Positions 32,278 to 43,395 of a DNA stretch of 64,000 nt are shown here, one piece after another (the first letter of the stretch is position 1; each line of letters starts with the position of its first letter). Source of the stretch: Aphrocallistes beatrix (Eukaryota; Porifera; Hexactinellida; Sceptrulophora; Aphrocallistidae). A program made the position numbers and the translations under genes. The stretch covers positions 620,001 through 684,000 of the forward strand of contig OY725502.1 in the NCBI GenBank assembly GCA_963281255.1, in the 5' to 3' direction. Under the pieces are notes generated by a model. That model was not told where the DNA came from, did no database searches, and saw only the letters and a list, made by a program, of their open reading frames with translations.

Positions 32278-34593
32278 ATGAAGACATTCTTTGCCTGTTT
32301 TGCTGATCTTTTGATATTTATTATTTTAATAAAATACGTAAACTCAACTCACGAATTCGACAAAAGTCAGATTTCATCACAAAAAGTTGATCTTTCCTCA
32401 GAATTACAAAAGAGCAGTGAATTCAAGTATCGTGAGAGACGTGGTGGAACATGCAATACAGAATTTCAGGCCACAATAGACCCTCCCTTGAATAAGCTCG
32501 ATGAAGAGAAGAATCGCATCAGTTTGCAATGGATGGAAGGAGACAAAGTCATTATACTCGCTGATAACGGGTCTGATACTTCTGTATGGTTGATAGACGC
32601 AACAGTTCCCACTTCTCTCGTCATCCAAGAATTAAATTATATCAATCAGAATATAGTGGCTGTGGTAGTTAATCCTGCGAACAAAGATAACGTTGTATTG
32701 ATTGCTGCAGACCTGAAGACATTGTACATTGTGATGGGTGGAATGGTGGTGAAGAAGAAAACTTTCCCCAATACATTGCATCTTTCCCTAGAAGATGTGG
32801 AGCTTCCATATGATTTATTTCACCCTACCAAACCTAGCTACATAACAGTAGTGAGTGGAAACCGCTTTTACTATTCCACTGATTTGGGCTATCAATGGTT
32901 GGAGGGTCCTGAAAATGTGGTCAGGTACCAATGGGGAGAAAGCGACACACTCTTCTATGGGATCAGAGAAGACAGCAACAGATATTATCACACCTTGTAT
33001 CGCACTGATGATCTTTTCAAGACACAGAAACCCCTTCAAAAATACGTCTATTCATTCGTCTTCAATAAAATACTGTTTATTTCCAAAATAGACGCAAATG
33101 ACGAAACTAACTCGAGTAGGATGGTTTGGGTCTCCTCCGACAATGGAGACCACTTCGCTCAGGCGCGTATCCCCTCAGCTGCACCAGAGCAGACGTACCA
33201 TGTGATGGCAGTGACACATAGTTATGCCATGCTGCACTTCGGAAATGCGTCAAGCAGCGGACAGCTGTATATCTCAGACAGCAAGTTCACTAGCTACACC
33301 CTCTCCCTCCACGACTGTCTCCTCCAAGGATTCTATCAGGTCCAGTCCATGCGAGGAGTTTACATCGCTTCAGTCTCTGTTCCGGATAAAATCAGTAACA
33401 TCAAAACTCTGATCACTTACAACGCTGGAGCAGAATGGAATACAATCTCTCACGTTGATTGCACCACCAAGGAATGCCAATTAAACTTGTACTTAAGTGA
33501 TCACTTAAATAGGAACGTTGAAGAGCCTCAGTCGAGTGCTAGCGCTACAGGGTTGATTCTAGCCCACGGGATGGTTGGTTCAAGTTTAGACTTAACCACG
33601 ACTAGCAATCTAGAGATGTACATGTCCAATGATGGAGGGTATCATTGGGAAAAATCTCCCTATCCCGATTCTCATTTCACTCTTGGGAACTTTGGAAATC
33701 TTATCGTGTCTATTAGTCCTGATTTGATTGGGGACGGCTGTGGTCCCATTTCTTCCGTGAGGTATAAACAGGGAGGTTGCTGGGGGAATGTTCCAGCTAG
33801 TAAATTTAGTGGATTTAACTATTGCGGTTTCGCTATGGAGCCTGGAGCAAGTAGCTTGAGAACGTTCCTTTGGGGCTACCACAGTGATTTGGCCAACTGG
33901 GAATTTTATGTTATAGATTTTGAAAGTGCTCTAGACAGGGTTTGTTCCTCAGAAGATTTTGAGGATTTCACCCCGCATGTCCTTACAGGCTGTCTGTTGG
34001 GATTTAATGAAACATTCCAACGAGTGAAGAGTGACAGTTACTGTTACATATCCACTACTGAAGCTCAGCTCTCTTCTCGCAAAGTAAATCCATGTAAATG
34101 CAAAAAGGATAATGATTTTGATTGTGACTTCGGTTATGAGCGCAAACCTGGCCCCAACACGACGTGCTTTCCCATCCCAGGCTACGAGGTAGCCCAGCAC
34201 TGTCTCCTCGGCGAAGACACGTATGAGTTCAATGAACTCGGCCTTAGACTCATTCCAGGAGACTTGTGTACTAATCCGGATAGCATTCTCAACAAGGTTA
34301 ACAAGTCTTGTTCAAACTGGGACAGGACTGTTAACGATGTTGTCAACTTTTTGCAATCGCACCAGAATGGTTCAATCGCAGCTGGAGTCGTCGTTCTATT
34401 TATTTTGCTATTTTGCACATTTCTGGCTTGTTTCTTCGTTGCTAGGATGTGGTTGCGTAGAACCAAGACCAAAGAGCCGGTAGCATACATGAGCCTACTG
34501 AATGCGACAGAAGAAGAGGACAACTCTCTGATAGAGTCGGATCTAGAGAAAGAGAAAAAAGATGAGGATGACTGTGAGCCTTTGAAAGTTTGA
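32278..34593 (+). CDS. Sortilin-like VPS10-domain sorting receptor
   Basis: 771 residues in one exon. It has a signal peptide (about 1-22) and a short propeptide ending in a furin-type RERR at 52-55, as in sortilin. A VPS10 ten-bladed propeller follows with Asp-box turns (STDLGYQW, SSDNGDHF, SNDGGYHW), then a cysteine-rich 10CC module (CKCKKDNDFDCDFGYERKP and later cysteines). One transmembrane helix lies near 698-722, with a tail of about 47 residues. The tail holds YMSLL (a YxxPhi endocytosis signal) and acidic clusters, but no terminal acidic-dileucine GGA signal of the vertebrate kind; it ends DDCEPLKV. Such receptors bind ligands in the Golgi or at the surface and carry them to endosomes and lysosomes. 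There is no fibronectin or LDL-receptor module, so it is sortilin-type rather than SorLA. Confidence 0.9.
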   Translation: MKTFFACFADLLIFIILIKYVNSTHEFDKSQISSQKVDLSSELQKSSEFKYRERRGGTCNTEFQATIDPPLNKLDEEKNRISLQWMEGDKVIILADNGSDTSVWLIDATVPTSLVIQELNYINQNIVAVVVNPANKDNVVLIAADLKTLYIVMGGMVVKKKTFPNTLHLSLEDVELPYDLFHPTKPSYITVVSGNRFYYSTDLGYQWLEGPENVVRYQWGESDTLFYGIREDSNRYYHTLYRTDDLFKTQKPLQKYVYSFVFNKILFISKIDANDETNSSRMVWVSSDNGDHFAQARIPSAAPEQTYHVMAVTHSYAMLHFGNASSSGQLYISDSKFTSYTLSLHDCLLQGFYQVQSMRGVYIASVSVPDKISNIKTLITYNAGAEWNTISHVDCTTKECQLNLYLSDHLNRNVEEPQSSASATGLILAHGMVGSSLDLTTTSNLEMYMSNDGGYHWEKSPYPDSHFTLGNFGNLIVSISPDLIGDGCGPISSVRYKQGGCWGNVPASKFSGFNYCGFAMEPGASSLRTFLWGYHSDLANWEFYVIDFESALDRVCSSEDFEDFTPHVLTGCLLGFNETFQRVKSDSYCYISTTEAQLSSRKVNPCKCKKDNDFDCDFGYERKPGPNTTCFPIPGYEVAQHCLLGEDTYEFNELGLRLIPGDLCTNPDSILNKVNKSCSNWDRTVNDVVNFLQSHQNGSIAAGVVVLFILLFCTFLACFFVARMWLRRTKTKEPVAYMSLLNATEEEDNSLIESDLEKEKKDEDDCEPLKV

Positions 34594-35114
34594 TTTATTG
34601 GTTTATGATTCCTTGTAAATACTGTGTAGATTTGTGTCATCCTCCTCTACTGAATAATAAATACAAATATTTATAGTATAAACTTCATACTAAGGTTATT
34701 CTGGGTTTATAATATTAAGGGAAAGGGTTATGAGGAAATTACTAATATTAAATTGATTGGAGCCCTTCTGGACTATACATCAGCTGGGATCCTACCAGAT
34801 ATATCAGAAAATATAGCTGTTAAGGAATGTCATACGTGTATACAGTATATAATCACTTCTTTATTCATTCAACATGATAGCATGTTTGATAAATATTTAG
34901 AAATATTGGCCGTTTTGGTCCTACCAACCATTATCTGTCATCAAGATTATATCCTTTCGTTAAATTCTTGGGCAGATTAGTATATAGACTGTTAATTTCA
35001 TGATACCAAATGGATATGTATGCTTATACTCGTATTCAGTATAAGTCCGTAGGAAATGTACACGATATATAAATTATAAATTCATTTACTTGTCAAGTCT
35101 TCGCTATACTTGTG
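34594..35114. other. Intergenic region upstream of receptor array 2
   Basis: Contains a polyadenylation-like AATAATAAATA shortly after the sortilin stop and AT-rich sequence. A 75-codon open frame at 34753-34980 has no recognisable feature and is probably chance. Confidence 0.4.
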
Positions 35115-36644
35115 ATGAAGAGTGAACGAATTTCCAACAATGAAATAATCTTGATTAGTAATCAGCATGTGAAGGGAGCAGAAACAGGAGTGAGGCAATC
35201 CGTTCAACTAAAAAGTAATAGCAAATGGAAATTGTTAGACGGTAAGAAATCCTGTATTGTATTGAGTGTTGTTAGTAGCCTAGCAATCTGGACTATATTG
35301 CTTGTTCCCCTCATCGTCTTGATTGTAAAGGTTGGAACCAATTTAGAGTTAGCGAGTACCAATAACACTATTTTCAATCTCCTCCCTCCCATTAATGTCA
35401 CTTCCAACTACTCTAACTTTACAATAGAGCGTGTAGAGTGTGTGGATAACTTTGTTTATGTGCCTGGAGATGAAATCTGCTATCCGGAATGTGATTGGAA
35501 TCCTTCAGGAGATGATAGTGTCAAAATTGTTGGATTGTTTTTGGGTATTTTGAGCGTTTTCAGTATTGTGCTGTGTACAGCTACACTGATAGCCTGGTTA
35601 CTGTTAAGTTGCATTGATTGGAAGAAATTTCGATTCCATTACGATTTCCAACTTCCTCGTACTTCTCTGTTCATGGTAGTGATGAGCAGTTTGTTCCTCG
35701 TAGTTATCAACGCTTCAATTGATCTTATGCAGAGAGATTTTTTTTTCTGTCAATTCACAAAAGATGGGCAGTCGTATCTTCTTCCTCACATGTTCAACTC
35801 AGTCAGCAACGTTCTTGACATTAAAATAATCACAAACGTCATCGGTGCTCTAAATAATTATTCATTTTTAGTTACCATTGGTTGGATCTTACTGTCTTTG
35901 CTGAATATCATGGTTGTTGTTTTCTTCCCGCAATTGAGAAATAGTTTCAGGAAGAGGATATTTATTTTTTTGGTTCAATGTTTCTGTTGTTTTGGGTTGA
36001 ATATAATTCCAATCGTTATAGCAATAAGTGTGAATCCAGAGTCTCCATATGTAGTTAATATTCTAGCATCTTTTATTGGCATTTCCAATCCATTGGTCTT
36101 TTTCTTATTCTTCGCTTTCCCTCATTTCCTCACTCCTTCGTTAGTTATCTCACTGATTATCATCATTATCACAAAATTACGCTTAGTTTCTCTAAGATCT
36201 AAGGAAATGACAGGACAGGCAATCAAGTTGACGGATCTTGAGAAGAGATTGATTATTTATAGTTTTGGACTGATGGTACTTTTACTTGTTCATGGAATTG
36301 ACATCATTCTCTTGGCCTTCCTTACTCCTGGGTACTTCGAGTCTGTAACCAAGTTCATCCTCTGCATGACTGTCAACAGTCCCATACTGACTCTACCTTC
36401 TAACTTCACTGGCAGCAATGCTACCTTGAATAACACAGTACCTGTGTACAGAGAGAACCCGTATGGAGATGTGGATGCTTGTAGGATGTTGGAGTCAGAA
36501 GCTGATAGGTATCTTCCCCATTCTATTATCCTTTCACTGACAATATACTTACGCCTGATTTGGATACCCGTATTTTTCGTTCTCATCCCACTTATCACAC
36601 CGAAAATTTTGAGAAATTGGATCAGAACATTACGAACTAAATAA
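35115..36644 (+). CDS. Class F-like (Frizzled-type core) receptor, array 2 gene 1
   Basis: 509 residues from the ATG at 35115, one codon after an adjacent ATG, because MK-(x)2-RI is the start seen in the sister genes. The basic cytoplasmic tail is about 45 residues. It is followed by a hydrophobic segment (about 48-74), an ectodomain of about 65 residues with three sequons (NVT, NYS, NFT) and the cysteine cluster ECVDNF...CYPECDW, then seven helices. Class F-like marks: IDWKKFRFHYDFQLPRTSLF after the first core helix, a cysteine in the first outer loop (FFFCQ), ITKLRLVSLRS and KLTDLEKRLIIY flanking the sixth, and a glycosylated last outer loop with NFTGSNATLNNTV. There is no cysteine-rich domain. 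Predicted plasma-membrane receptor with unknown ligand. Confidence 0.7.
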   Translation: MKSERISNNEIILISNQHVKGAETGVRQSVQLKSNSKWKLLDGKKSCIVLSVVSSLAIWTILLVPLIVLIVKVGTNLELASTNNTIFNLLPPINVTSNYSNFTIERVECVDNFVYVPGDEICYPECDWNPSGDDSVKIVGLFLGILSVFSIVLCTATLIAWLLLSCIDWKKFRFHYDFQLPRTSLFMVVMSSLFLVVINASIDLMQRDFFFCQFTKDGQSYLLPHMFNSVSNVLDIKIITNVIGALNNYSFLVTIGWILLSLLNIMVVVFFPQLRNSFRKRIFIFLVQCFCCFGLNIIPIVIAISVNPESPYVVNILASFIGISNPLVFFLFFAFPHFLTPSLVISLIIIIITKLRLVSLRSKEMTGQAIKLTDLEKRLIIYSFGLMVLLLVHGIDIILLAFLTPGYFESVTKFILCMTVNSPILTLPSNFTGSNATLNNTVPVYRENPYGDVDACRMLESEADRYLPHSIILSLTIYLRLIWIPVFFVLIPLITPKILRNWIRTLRTK

Positions 36645-37856
36645 AGAATAATTCAGAAAACAACCGGAATTTCTCTAATACAAAAGCATTGGTCAATTCT
36701 TGTTTGATTCGCATATATTTACCCAGAAGAAGATCCGGACTCATTGATCATATTGTGTGTGTGTGGTAGTATTGATAATCTGAATTTATAACAGTTGTGT
36801 ACAGTACAAATAAAGTGATATTCCTTATGCTTCTATAGTTGTAAACGAAACGACTAGATCAACATCAATAAACTACTTTTCTTAATATTTCCCGTTCTTA
36901 AACGTATGCTTGCACCTTCGCATGCGATGTATTGATATTTTGTGATGACCCAAGTAATCGGGAATCCTTTCTTCTAATTTGATTTGAAATTATTAAAACA
37001 TAACAAACATCAGAATAACTTTATAGCCTCGAAGATCCTGAATGACGTTGATTGCTCTCTCTAGCATACATTTGCAAATTGCTCACTTGGATATCTTATA
37101 TATTGAAACGCTAGGATTTTTATGTATTTGTTTGTCCGAATTGAATAAAGTCGTGTAGAGATACGAAAATTGGCATTTAGGTGTTAAATGATGAGTCTAG
37201 GATTAAGTTCGAAGATCAAGCAAATTTTCACACCTCTGCAAATAAACACTTTTAGCTTAATTAAATAAGAATTTTTACAAAAGGTGTGAAAATATGTGTA
37301 CATATATGCATATGTAGAATTTCCGCATTATTACTTTCAAAGTGCGAAAATCGGAATCTACACATTATAATACCCAACATTAGCCTTAAAAGTGTGGAAA
37401 TAATGCTTTTGTTCGAGATTGTCCTTAGGAATAGGACCCTTAATCACAATTAATATACTTGAAGTAGTCTATTAATTGAAATATAATATTATTGAATATA
37501 AATTTCCAATTTGAACAAACGAACAAACACATATAAACATTTTATTTTTAAAATAACTGTTTGCAGCCAACCTACAGAATTAATAATGACTACATACATA
37601 CACAAACTAGATATGCTTATTCATAGACAAAACTAGTCCATTTTAGAGGACACTGGCACAATTACACATCCTGGTTTATAATACAAAGTGTAAGGCCTTC
37701 CCACTTTGCTCTAAGTAATATGCTCACCCAGCAATTAGAGCCTATAGTTGCTATATATTATTAATAACTGAAGTATTACATTATTTTCCAATATAAAGTG
37801 TCTCTATAAATCTTTCTCAGTAGTTTTGTTTGCATTTTGTTACTTTTTATTTTGTG
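36645..37856. other. Intergenic, AT-rich, between array 2 genes 1 and 2
   Basis: No coding sequence or clear element. The section 37170-37400 has several GTGTGAAAAT/GTGCGAAAAT-like phrases but no defined repeat. Confidence 0.35.
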
Positions 37857-39395
37857 ATGAAAACGGGACGATTCATCAGCACTAGTAGTGAAATAGAATT
37901 GATTGATAATGATTTTAACCAATCTGAATCGCAGACAACAACTCATCCAATTGTTAGGAAGAAGTTAAGGTTAGGAAGTAAGGAAGTTTGTATTGGTTTG
38001 AGTGTCATTAGCATTATAATAGTATGGATAATCCTGCTCACCCCAATCTGTGTAAGGCTTGGAACGAATCGAGATCAGACACCTGTGACTAACACTATCT
38101 TCAATCTCCTCCCTCCCATTAATGTCACTTCCAACTACTCTAACTTTACAATAGAGCGTGTAGAGTGTGTGGATAACTTTGTTTATGTGCCTGGAGACGA
38201 GATGTGCTATCCGGAATGTGATTGGAATCCTTCAGGAGATATTAGTAAAAAAATTATTCGATTGTTTTTAGACATTTTGAGTGTTTTCAGTATTGTGCTG
38301 TGTACAACTACACTGATAGCCTGGTTACTGTTAAGCTGCATTGATTGGAAGAAATTTCGATTCCATTACGATTTCCAACTTCCTCGTACTTCTCTGTTCA
38401 TGGTAGTGATGAGCAGTTTGTTCCTCGTAGTTATCAACGCTTCTATTGATCTGACGTCTCGAGATTTCTTTTTCTGTCAATCCACGAAAGAAGGGAAATC
38501 CTATCTTCTCGCACACCTCTTCTATTCAATCAGCAATGTGTACTATAGGAAAGTTGTTACGTGGGTGATTGGTGCACTTTTCCAGTATTTTTTATTCGTC
38601 ACTTTATCTTGGATTGTATTTTCACTGATAAACATTAATGTTGTCATTTTCTTTCCACATTTGAGAGAAAGTTTGAGAAAGCGAATACTCTTTTTCTTGT
38701 TTCAGTGCCTGGTTTGTTTTGGATTAAACATAATCCCTGTGGTCATAGTGATTGCTGCGAATCCAGAGTCTCCATATTTTGCTGCGTACCTAATAGATGT
38801 TTTCAATATATTCAACATTTGGGGAAGCATATTTTTCGTTGATATACCTTTTTTCTTGATCCCTGGAATTTTGATTTCGTTGATTATCGTGACTGTTACG
38901 AAACTCCGCATCACATCTCTACAGTCTAGAGAGACTACGGGTAGGGCATTCAAGTTGACAGATCTCGAGAAGAGATTGATTATATATAGCATTGTGTTGA
39001 TGCTCCTGTTGCTTCTTCAGGGAGTTAATTTTATTCTGTTCCGTATTATTATTATTCAAAACTTTTTCGCGTTTGTAACCAAGTTCATCCTCTGCATGAC
39101 TGTCAACAGTCCCATACTGACTCTGCCTTCTAACTTCACTGGCAGCAATGCTACCTTGAATGACACAGTACCTGTGTACAGAGAGAACCCGTATGGAGAT
39201 GTGGATGCTTGTAGAATGCTGGAGTCAGAAGCTTTTAGATTATATCCTCATTACCTCGTTATATCATTTCCAATATACCTACGCTTAGGTTGGATACTTG
39301 TTTTTTTCGTTCTTGTACCCCTTTGCACCCCAAAATCTTTAATTGATTGGATCAGAAGAATGAAAGACAGACTGAAATCTGATATATTAAATTAA
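37857..39395 (+). CDS. Class F-like receptor, array 2 gene 2
   Basis: 512 residues from MKTGRFIS; an upstream in-frame ATG at 37830 would add nine hydrophobic residues that the sisters lack. Same layout as gene 1, with a shorter first extracellular stretch before the invariant TNTIFNLLPPINVTSNYSNF block. The third-loop motif reads TKLRITSLQS then FKLTDLEKRLIIYS. The C terminus carries TPKSLIDWIRRMKD. The tail and helices are among the most divergent of the array, while both outer blocks match the sisters almost base for base. Confidence 0.7.
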   Translation: MKTGRFISTSSEIELIDNDFNQSESQTTTHPIVRKKLRLGSKEVCIGLSVISIIIVWIILLTPICVRLGTNRDQTPVTNTIFNLLPPINVTSNYSNFTIERVECVDNFVYVPGDEMCYPECDWNPSGDISKKIIRLFLDILSVFSIVLCTTTLIAWLLLSCIDWKKFRFHYDFQLPRTSLFMVVMSSLFLVVINASIDLTSRDFFFCQSTKEGKSYLLAHLFYSISNVYYRKVVTWVIGALFQYFLFVTLSWIVFSLININVVIFFPHLRESLRKRILFFLFQCLVCFGLNIIPVVIVIAANPESPYFAAYLIDVFNIFNIWGSIFFVDIPFFLIPGILISLIIVTVTKLRITSLQSRETTGRAFKLTDLEKRLIIYSIVLMLLLLLQGVNFILFRIIIIQNFFAFVTKFILCMTVNSPILTLPSNFTGSNATLNDTVPVYRENPYGDVDACRMLESEAFRLYPHYLVISFPIYLRLGWILVFFVLVPLCTPKSLIDWIRRMKDRLKSDILN

Positions 39396-39650
39396 GCAGA
39401 AACACTACGTATATGATTTGCACATTCCTCGTATTTACGCCAATATAATCTGATGTATCTATGAACGATTTAGCTTGTTCTGAATACCCCTCTACTTAGA
39501 GTCCAAGATACGACACTGATTAGCCTCCGAGCAGAACTGAATTTTCTCGTGTTAATAGAGAGTGAATTGTTGAAGAATTTTTCTATGTTTGTAGTAATGT
39601 TTGCATTTTACTAATTAAATGTTTTATAGTATATCTACTTATATACATTA

Positions 39651-40946
39651 TGTCCAATAATTATTGCAACACTAGGGAGATTTCTTAGTGTAACCCAGTA
39701 ACAATAAATATGAAAGTATATGATCTAGTTTTTTGTCTACTTGTTGAGAATACACTAGAGATTAATATTTGATCTTATTTCCATCGTTTTCTACGACCAT
39801 CTGACATCTACGCCTCATAGACTTCCAATAAGGTTCCAAAAATTCGGGTGTGAGAGAATCCCAAATTGCTTGGATACACTTTTCAAGCTCAGTTAGTGAT
39901 TTGGGATGTTGTTTTGAGACTTGATTTTTCAACCAGCCGAATAGATTTTCTATCGGATTAAGGTCTGGTGATTGACTGGGCCATTGAAAGACATTATTTG
40001 GCATTTTTTCTGAGATCCATTGTTGGGCTAATTTTGACCGGTGCTTTGGATCATTATCCTGGACGAGAAACCATCTATTTCCGTGGAAAGTCTCAGCCTG
40101 TGTAAGAAGGGAAGGTACCGAAAGACGAAAATGCAGCCCATATGTGTAATTTCGGTGAGTGTTTGGTAGCTTTTTGTGATCGTTTTTTTCCCGATTTTGT
40201 CCACATTCGAACCTTCCCACGATTAAGCCAGAAAGAGGCTTCATCTGCAAACACAGCTCTACACCACAGTTTAAATTTGTTTTTCTGTGCCCATTCAATT
40301 CTGAAGAGGCGGTTTTTTTCAGACAGCAATGGAATCTGGACAGGAAATGGCTTAGAGTATTTCAGTTTCTGAAGAGTAAGATGGACTGTACTTTTACTGA
40401 CAGTCAGTTTCTTTGTTTTAGCTATCCTGGTTGTAAGTTTACGTACACTAGTCTCTGGATCCGATTTGATGAACTGAGCAGCTGTATATTTTATTGAATC
40501 GCTGAGTAAATTTGGTCTACCACCGCCTCTTTTGTGTTTAAGGGTCATATTTGTTTGGAGCCTTTTTTTGACCCTGTAAACTGTCCCTCGATCAACATCT
40601 AAAATGCGTGAGATTTCAGTAGGTGTATGTTTATCGCCAATCAATAGAGTTTTGATCTTTTCTCTCATCACCTCTTGAGCCATATCAACGCTAAATACTA
40701 AATTATTCAGCTAAAAGGTAAGAGAATTTTCTAATTTATGATGAAAGGTACTAAAATGATGACGTCATCGTATATTATGACGTCATCCCTCATTAGCAAA
40801 TATATAATCCCATTGTGTTTACCCAGATTTATCTTCAAATAGATACCAATTAACTTTATATATTAGTACAATAACTACTACTTATCAAATAGAACTATAG
40901 CAGTGGTTGAAATAGAAATAATGATGTGTTGCAATAATTATTGGAC
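39651..40946 (-). mobile_element. Tc1-like transposon with broken transposase
   Basis: Inverted ends TGTCCAATAATTATTGCAAC (39651) and its complement (to 40946). The transposase lies on the minus strand, 40683 to 39762. It has a helix-turn-helix N terminus (TEISRILDVDRGTVYRVKK), a GGGRPN linker, the first catalytic block FADEASFW, then a deletion of roughly 20 codons with a frame change near 40110, then QDNDPKH and SPDLNPIENLFGWLK (DD34E type). It is inactive as encoded. It lies between array 2 genes 2 and 3. A related but intact element is at 47235. Confidence 0.88.
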
Positions 40947-41624
40947 ATTATTGGACGTAAGTATTTATCCATGCTAGATTAGATATTTGCAAATTTCTTA
41001 GTCTTTTAATGACGGATTTGATGATTGATCATGGCTGAAATCGGACTAGTTATAAAGTAGCTTTACCTGTACTTGCTTGCACGTATGTCGTATACAGTGG
41101 CGTAGCCAGCTTGAGTGATTGCCCAGGCATACACTGGACACAATCTGAAATCTTATTGATAGGAAAATTAACACAGAATTTATATTATCTTCAGAACTCT
41201 GATTCATCTTCTTTATACTCTCAAATATAGTTAGCTAGCATTTGTTTCAATGTTGGATTGCCTTGTCACACATACTAATAGTCACAATTATGTTGTATTA
41301 TAAACACGCACAAACAGAGATGCTAACCTTTGAAACTGAAAATCCGTGAGAGTCAAGAAAAATTAAATACTACTTAGTATATTTGAAGAAACATCTGTTG
41401 GAATATTATCTTCAGTGAATTTAAGAATCATGCTTAGTTGTAAAAGTATCCTTTTCAGTCATCATTACTAATTAGCAGAATAGGATGGAGCTAAGTGCAA
41501 ATTCGTAGTAACGGCATTGATAGTCTTTACCTCTTGATATAGCCTATAACAGCGTTCAATTGAACCAAGTTAGTAATAATTCAGTATTCTTGTTGGATTA
41601 GTATACTCAGTTTATATTTTTGAA
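40947..41624. promoter_or_regulatory. 5' region of array 2 gene 3 with a block shared by genes 3-5
   Basis: At about 41394-41440 the sequence TGGAATATTATCTTCAGTGA, followed by TTAAGAATCATGCTTAGTTG, recurs 200-240 bp upstream of gene 4 (43977-44015) and gene 5 (48580-48620). It is a candidate shared promoter element. Near 41096, CAGTGGCGTAGCCAGC resembles one end of a hAT-type MITE, but its partner is not clear. Confidence 0.4.
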
Positions 41625-43148
41625 ATGGAAAATGAGAGAATTACCGGCAGTGTGATAGAGTTGATCGATAATAAACATGAGAAGGAGAGAGAAAAAAAGA
41701 CGACCATTCATCGGATTGTTAAGTGGGAGAAGTTAAGGTTAGGAGGTAAGAAGTTCTGTATTGGTTTGAGTATCATTAGTATTATAATGGTATGGATAAT
41801 CATGTTGATCCCTTTTACTGTAATTACAGTGCAGCTTGCTGATAATGCTGTCATTACAACTGTGACTAACACTATATTCAATCTCCTCCCTCCCATTAAT
41901 GTCACTTCCAACTACTCTAACTTTACAATAGAGCGTGTAGAGTGTGTGGATAACTTTGTTTATGTGCCTGGAGATGAGATGTGTTATCCGGAATGTGATT
42001 GGAATCCTTCAGGAGATGACAGTGTCAGAATTGTTCGATTGTTTTTGGGTATTTTGAACGTTTTTAGTATTGTGTTGTGTACAGCTACACTGATAGCCTG
42101 GTTACTGTTAAGTTGCATTGATTGGAAGAAATTTCGATTCCATTACGATTTTCAACTTCCTCGTACTTCTCTGTTCATGGTAGTGCTGACCAGTTTGTTC
42201 CTCGTAGTTATCAACGCTTCAATGGATCTCATGTCTCGAGATTTCTTTTTCTGTCAATCCACTCAAGATGGACAATCCTATCTTCTCGCACAAATGTTCT
42301 ACTCAATCAGTGATGTGCGTTCTAGGAAGATTGTTACTTTCGTGACTGGGGCACTGAGTCATTACATATTCCTAGTGACGATATCTTGGATTGTAATCTC
42401 ACTGATAAACATAATTTTCATTGTTTTTTTCCCTCAAGTAAGAAAAAGTTTTAGAAAACGTATACTTGTTTTTTTGCTTCAATGTCTCATCTGCTTTGGG
42501 CTCAATATAATCCCTGTAGCTATAGCGATTGCTTCAAATTCTGATACTCCATATGCTGTCGTTTATTTACTAAATAATAACATTATTTTTAATCGCTGGT
42601 CTTTTTTATTACTCTCTGAAATGCCTTTTTTCTTAGTTCCTGGAATTACCATTTCGTTGACTATCGTGATTATTGCAAAGTTGCGTATCACATCTCTAGA
42701 ATCAGAAGAAACGACAGGACACTCATTCAAATTAACAGATCTCGAGAAGAGATTGATTGTGTATGGAATTGTGCTGATGTTCCTAATGCTGGCTCAAGGA
42801 ATTAATTCTATTCCATTGAGTTTTATTTCTCGCGAATACTTCGAGTCTGTAACCAAGTTCATCCTCTGCATAACTGTCAACAGTCCCATACTGACTCTGC
42901 CTTCTAACTTCACTGGCAGCAATGCTACCTTGAATGACACAGTACCTGTGTACAGAGAGAACCCTTATGGAGATGTGGATGCTTGTAGGATGTTTGAGTC
43001 AAGAGCTTTTGAACTTTATCCTCAATCCAGTTTCATAATTTTTTCTTTAACATTTCGCTTGATCTGGTTGCCGATTTTCTTTGTCCTAGTTCCTATTACC
43101 ACGCCGAAACAATTGAAGAAATTGTTTAACAGTTTAGGGAGAAAATGA
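41625..43148 (+). CDS. Class F-like receptor, array 2 gene 3
   Basis: 507 residues starting MENERITGSVIELID. It has a charged tail, then a basic anchor LRLGGKKFCIGLSIISI, the glycosylated ectodomain with CYPECDWNPSGDDS and seven helices. From about residue 205 to 385 (the FFFCQ loop to the LEKRL motif) it is nearly identical to genes 4 and 5, at silent sites too, and distinct from the other genes. This marks a subgroup or recent conversion. The C-terminal segment TPKQLKKLFNSLGRK lacks the tryptophan found in the others. Confidence 0.7.
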   Translation: MENERITGSVIELIDNKHEKEREKKTTIHRIVKWEKLRLGGKKFCIGLSIISIIMVWIIMLIPFTVITVQLADNAVITTVTNTIFNLLPPINVTSNYSNFTIERVECVDNFVYVPGDEMCYPECDWNPSGDDSVRIVRLFLGILNVFSIVLCTATLIAWLLLSCIDWKKFRFHYDFQLPRTSLFMVVLTSLFLVVINASMDLMSRDFFFCQSTQDGQSYLLAQMFYSISDVRSRKIVTFVTGALSHYIFLVTISWIVISLINIIFIVFFPQVRKSFRKRILVFLLQCLICFGLNIIPVAIAIASNSDTPYAVVYLLNNNIIFNRWSFLLLSEMPFFLVPGITISLTIVIIAKLRITSLESEETTGHSFKLTDLEKRLIVYGIVLMFLMLAQGINSIPLSFISREYFESVTKFILCITVNSPILTLPSNFTGSNATLNDTVPVYRENPYGDVDACRMFESRAFELYPQSSFIIFSLTFRLIWLPIFFVLVPITTPKQLKKLFNSLGRK

Positions 43149-43395
43149 ACCCTTTTTTAATCTTTTTCTTTTCTCTCAATTTTTTGAAGTGACGTTTTGT
43201 ATTTATAAATTATATAACCTCTTTACTGTTTGAATTTAGTTGAATTCAATATTTACTTCCTATTCTATGAACTTGTTATATGTGTATACTCCCCTACCGA
43301 AGGTATTCGTACACTACAATGTTTTCCATTCAAATAGTCGATTACTTTGGATTTAGAATTCTATACACTAGTGTATAGAATGCTATGCTTTGAGT
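43149..43395. other. 3' flank of array 2 gene 3
   Basis: AT-rich, with no element seen apart from the duplicated CTTTGAGT target of the MITE that follows. Confidence 0.4.

Noticed and set aside
32404..34640. Minus-strand frames across the sortilin gene
   Set aside because: Antisense shadows of a strongly supported coding exon.
34753..34980. 75-codon frame between sortilin and the receptor array
   Set aside because: No domain, no repeat of it elsewhere, and AT-rich composition like its surroundings.
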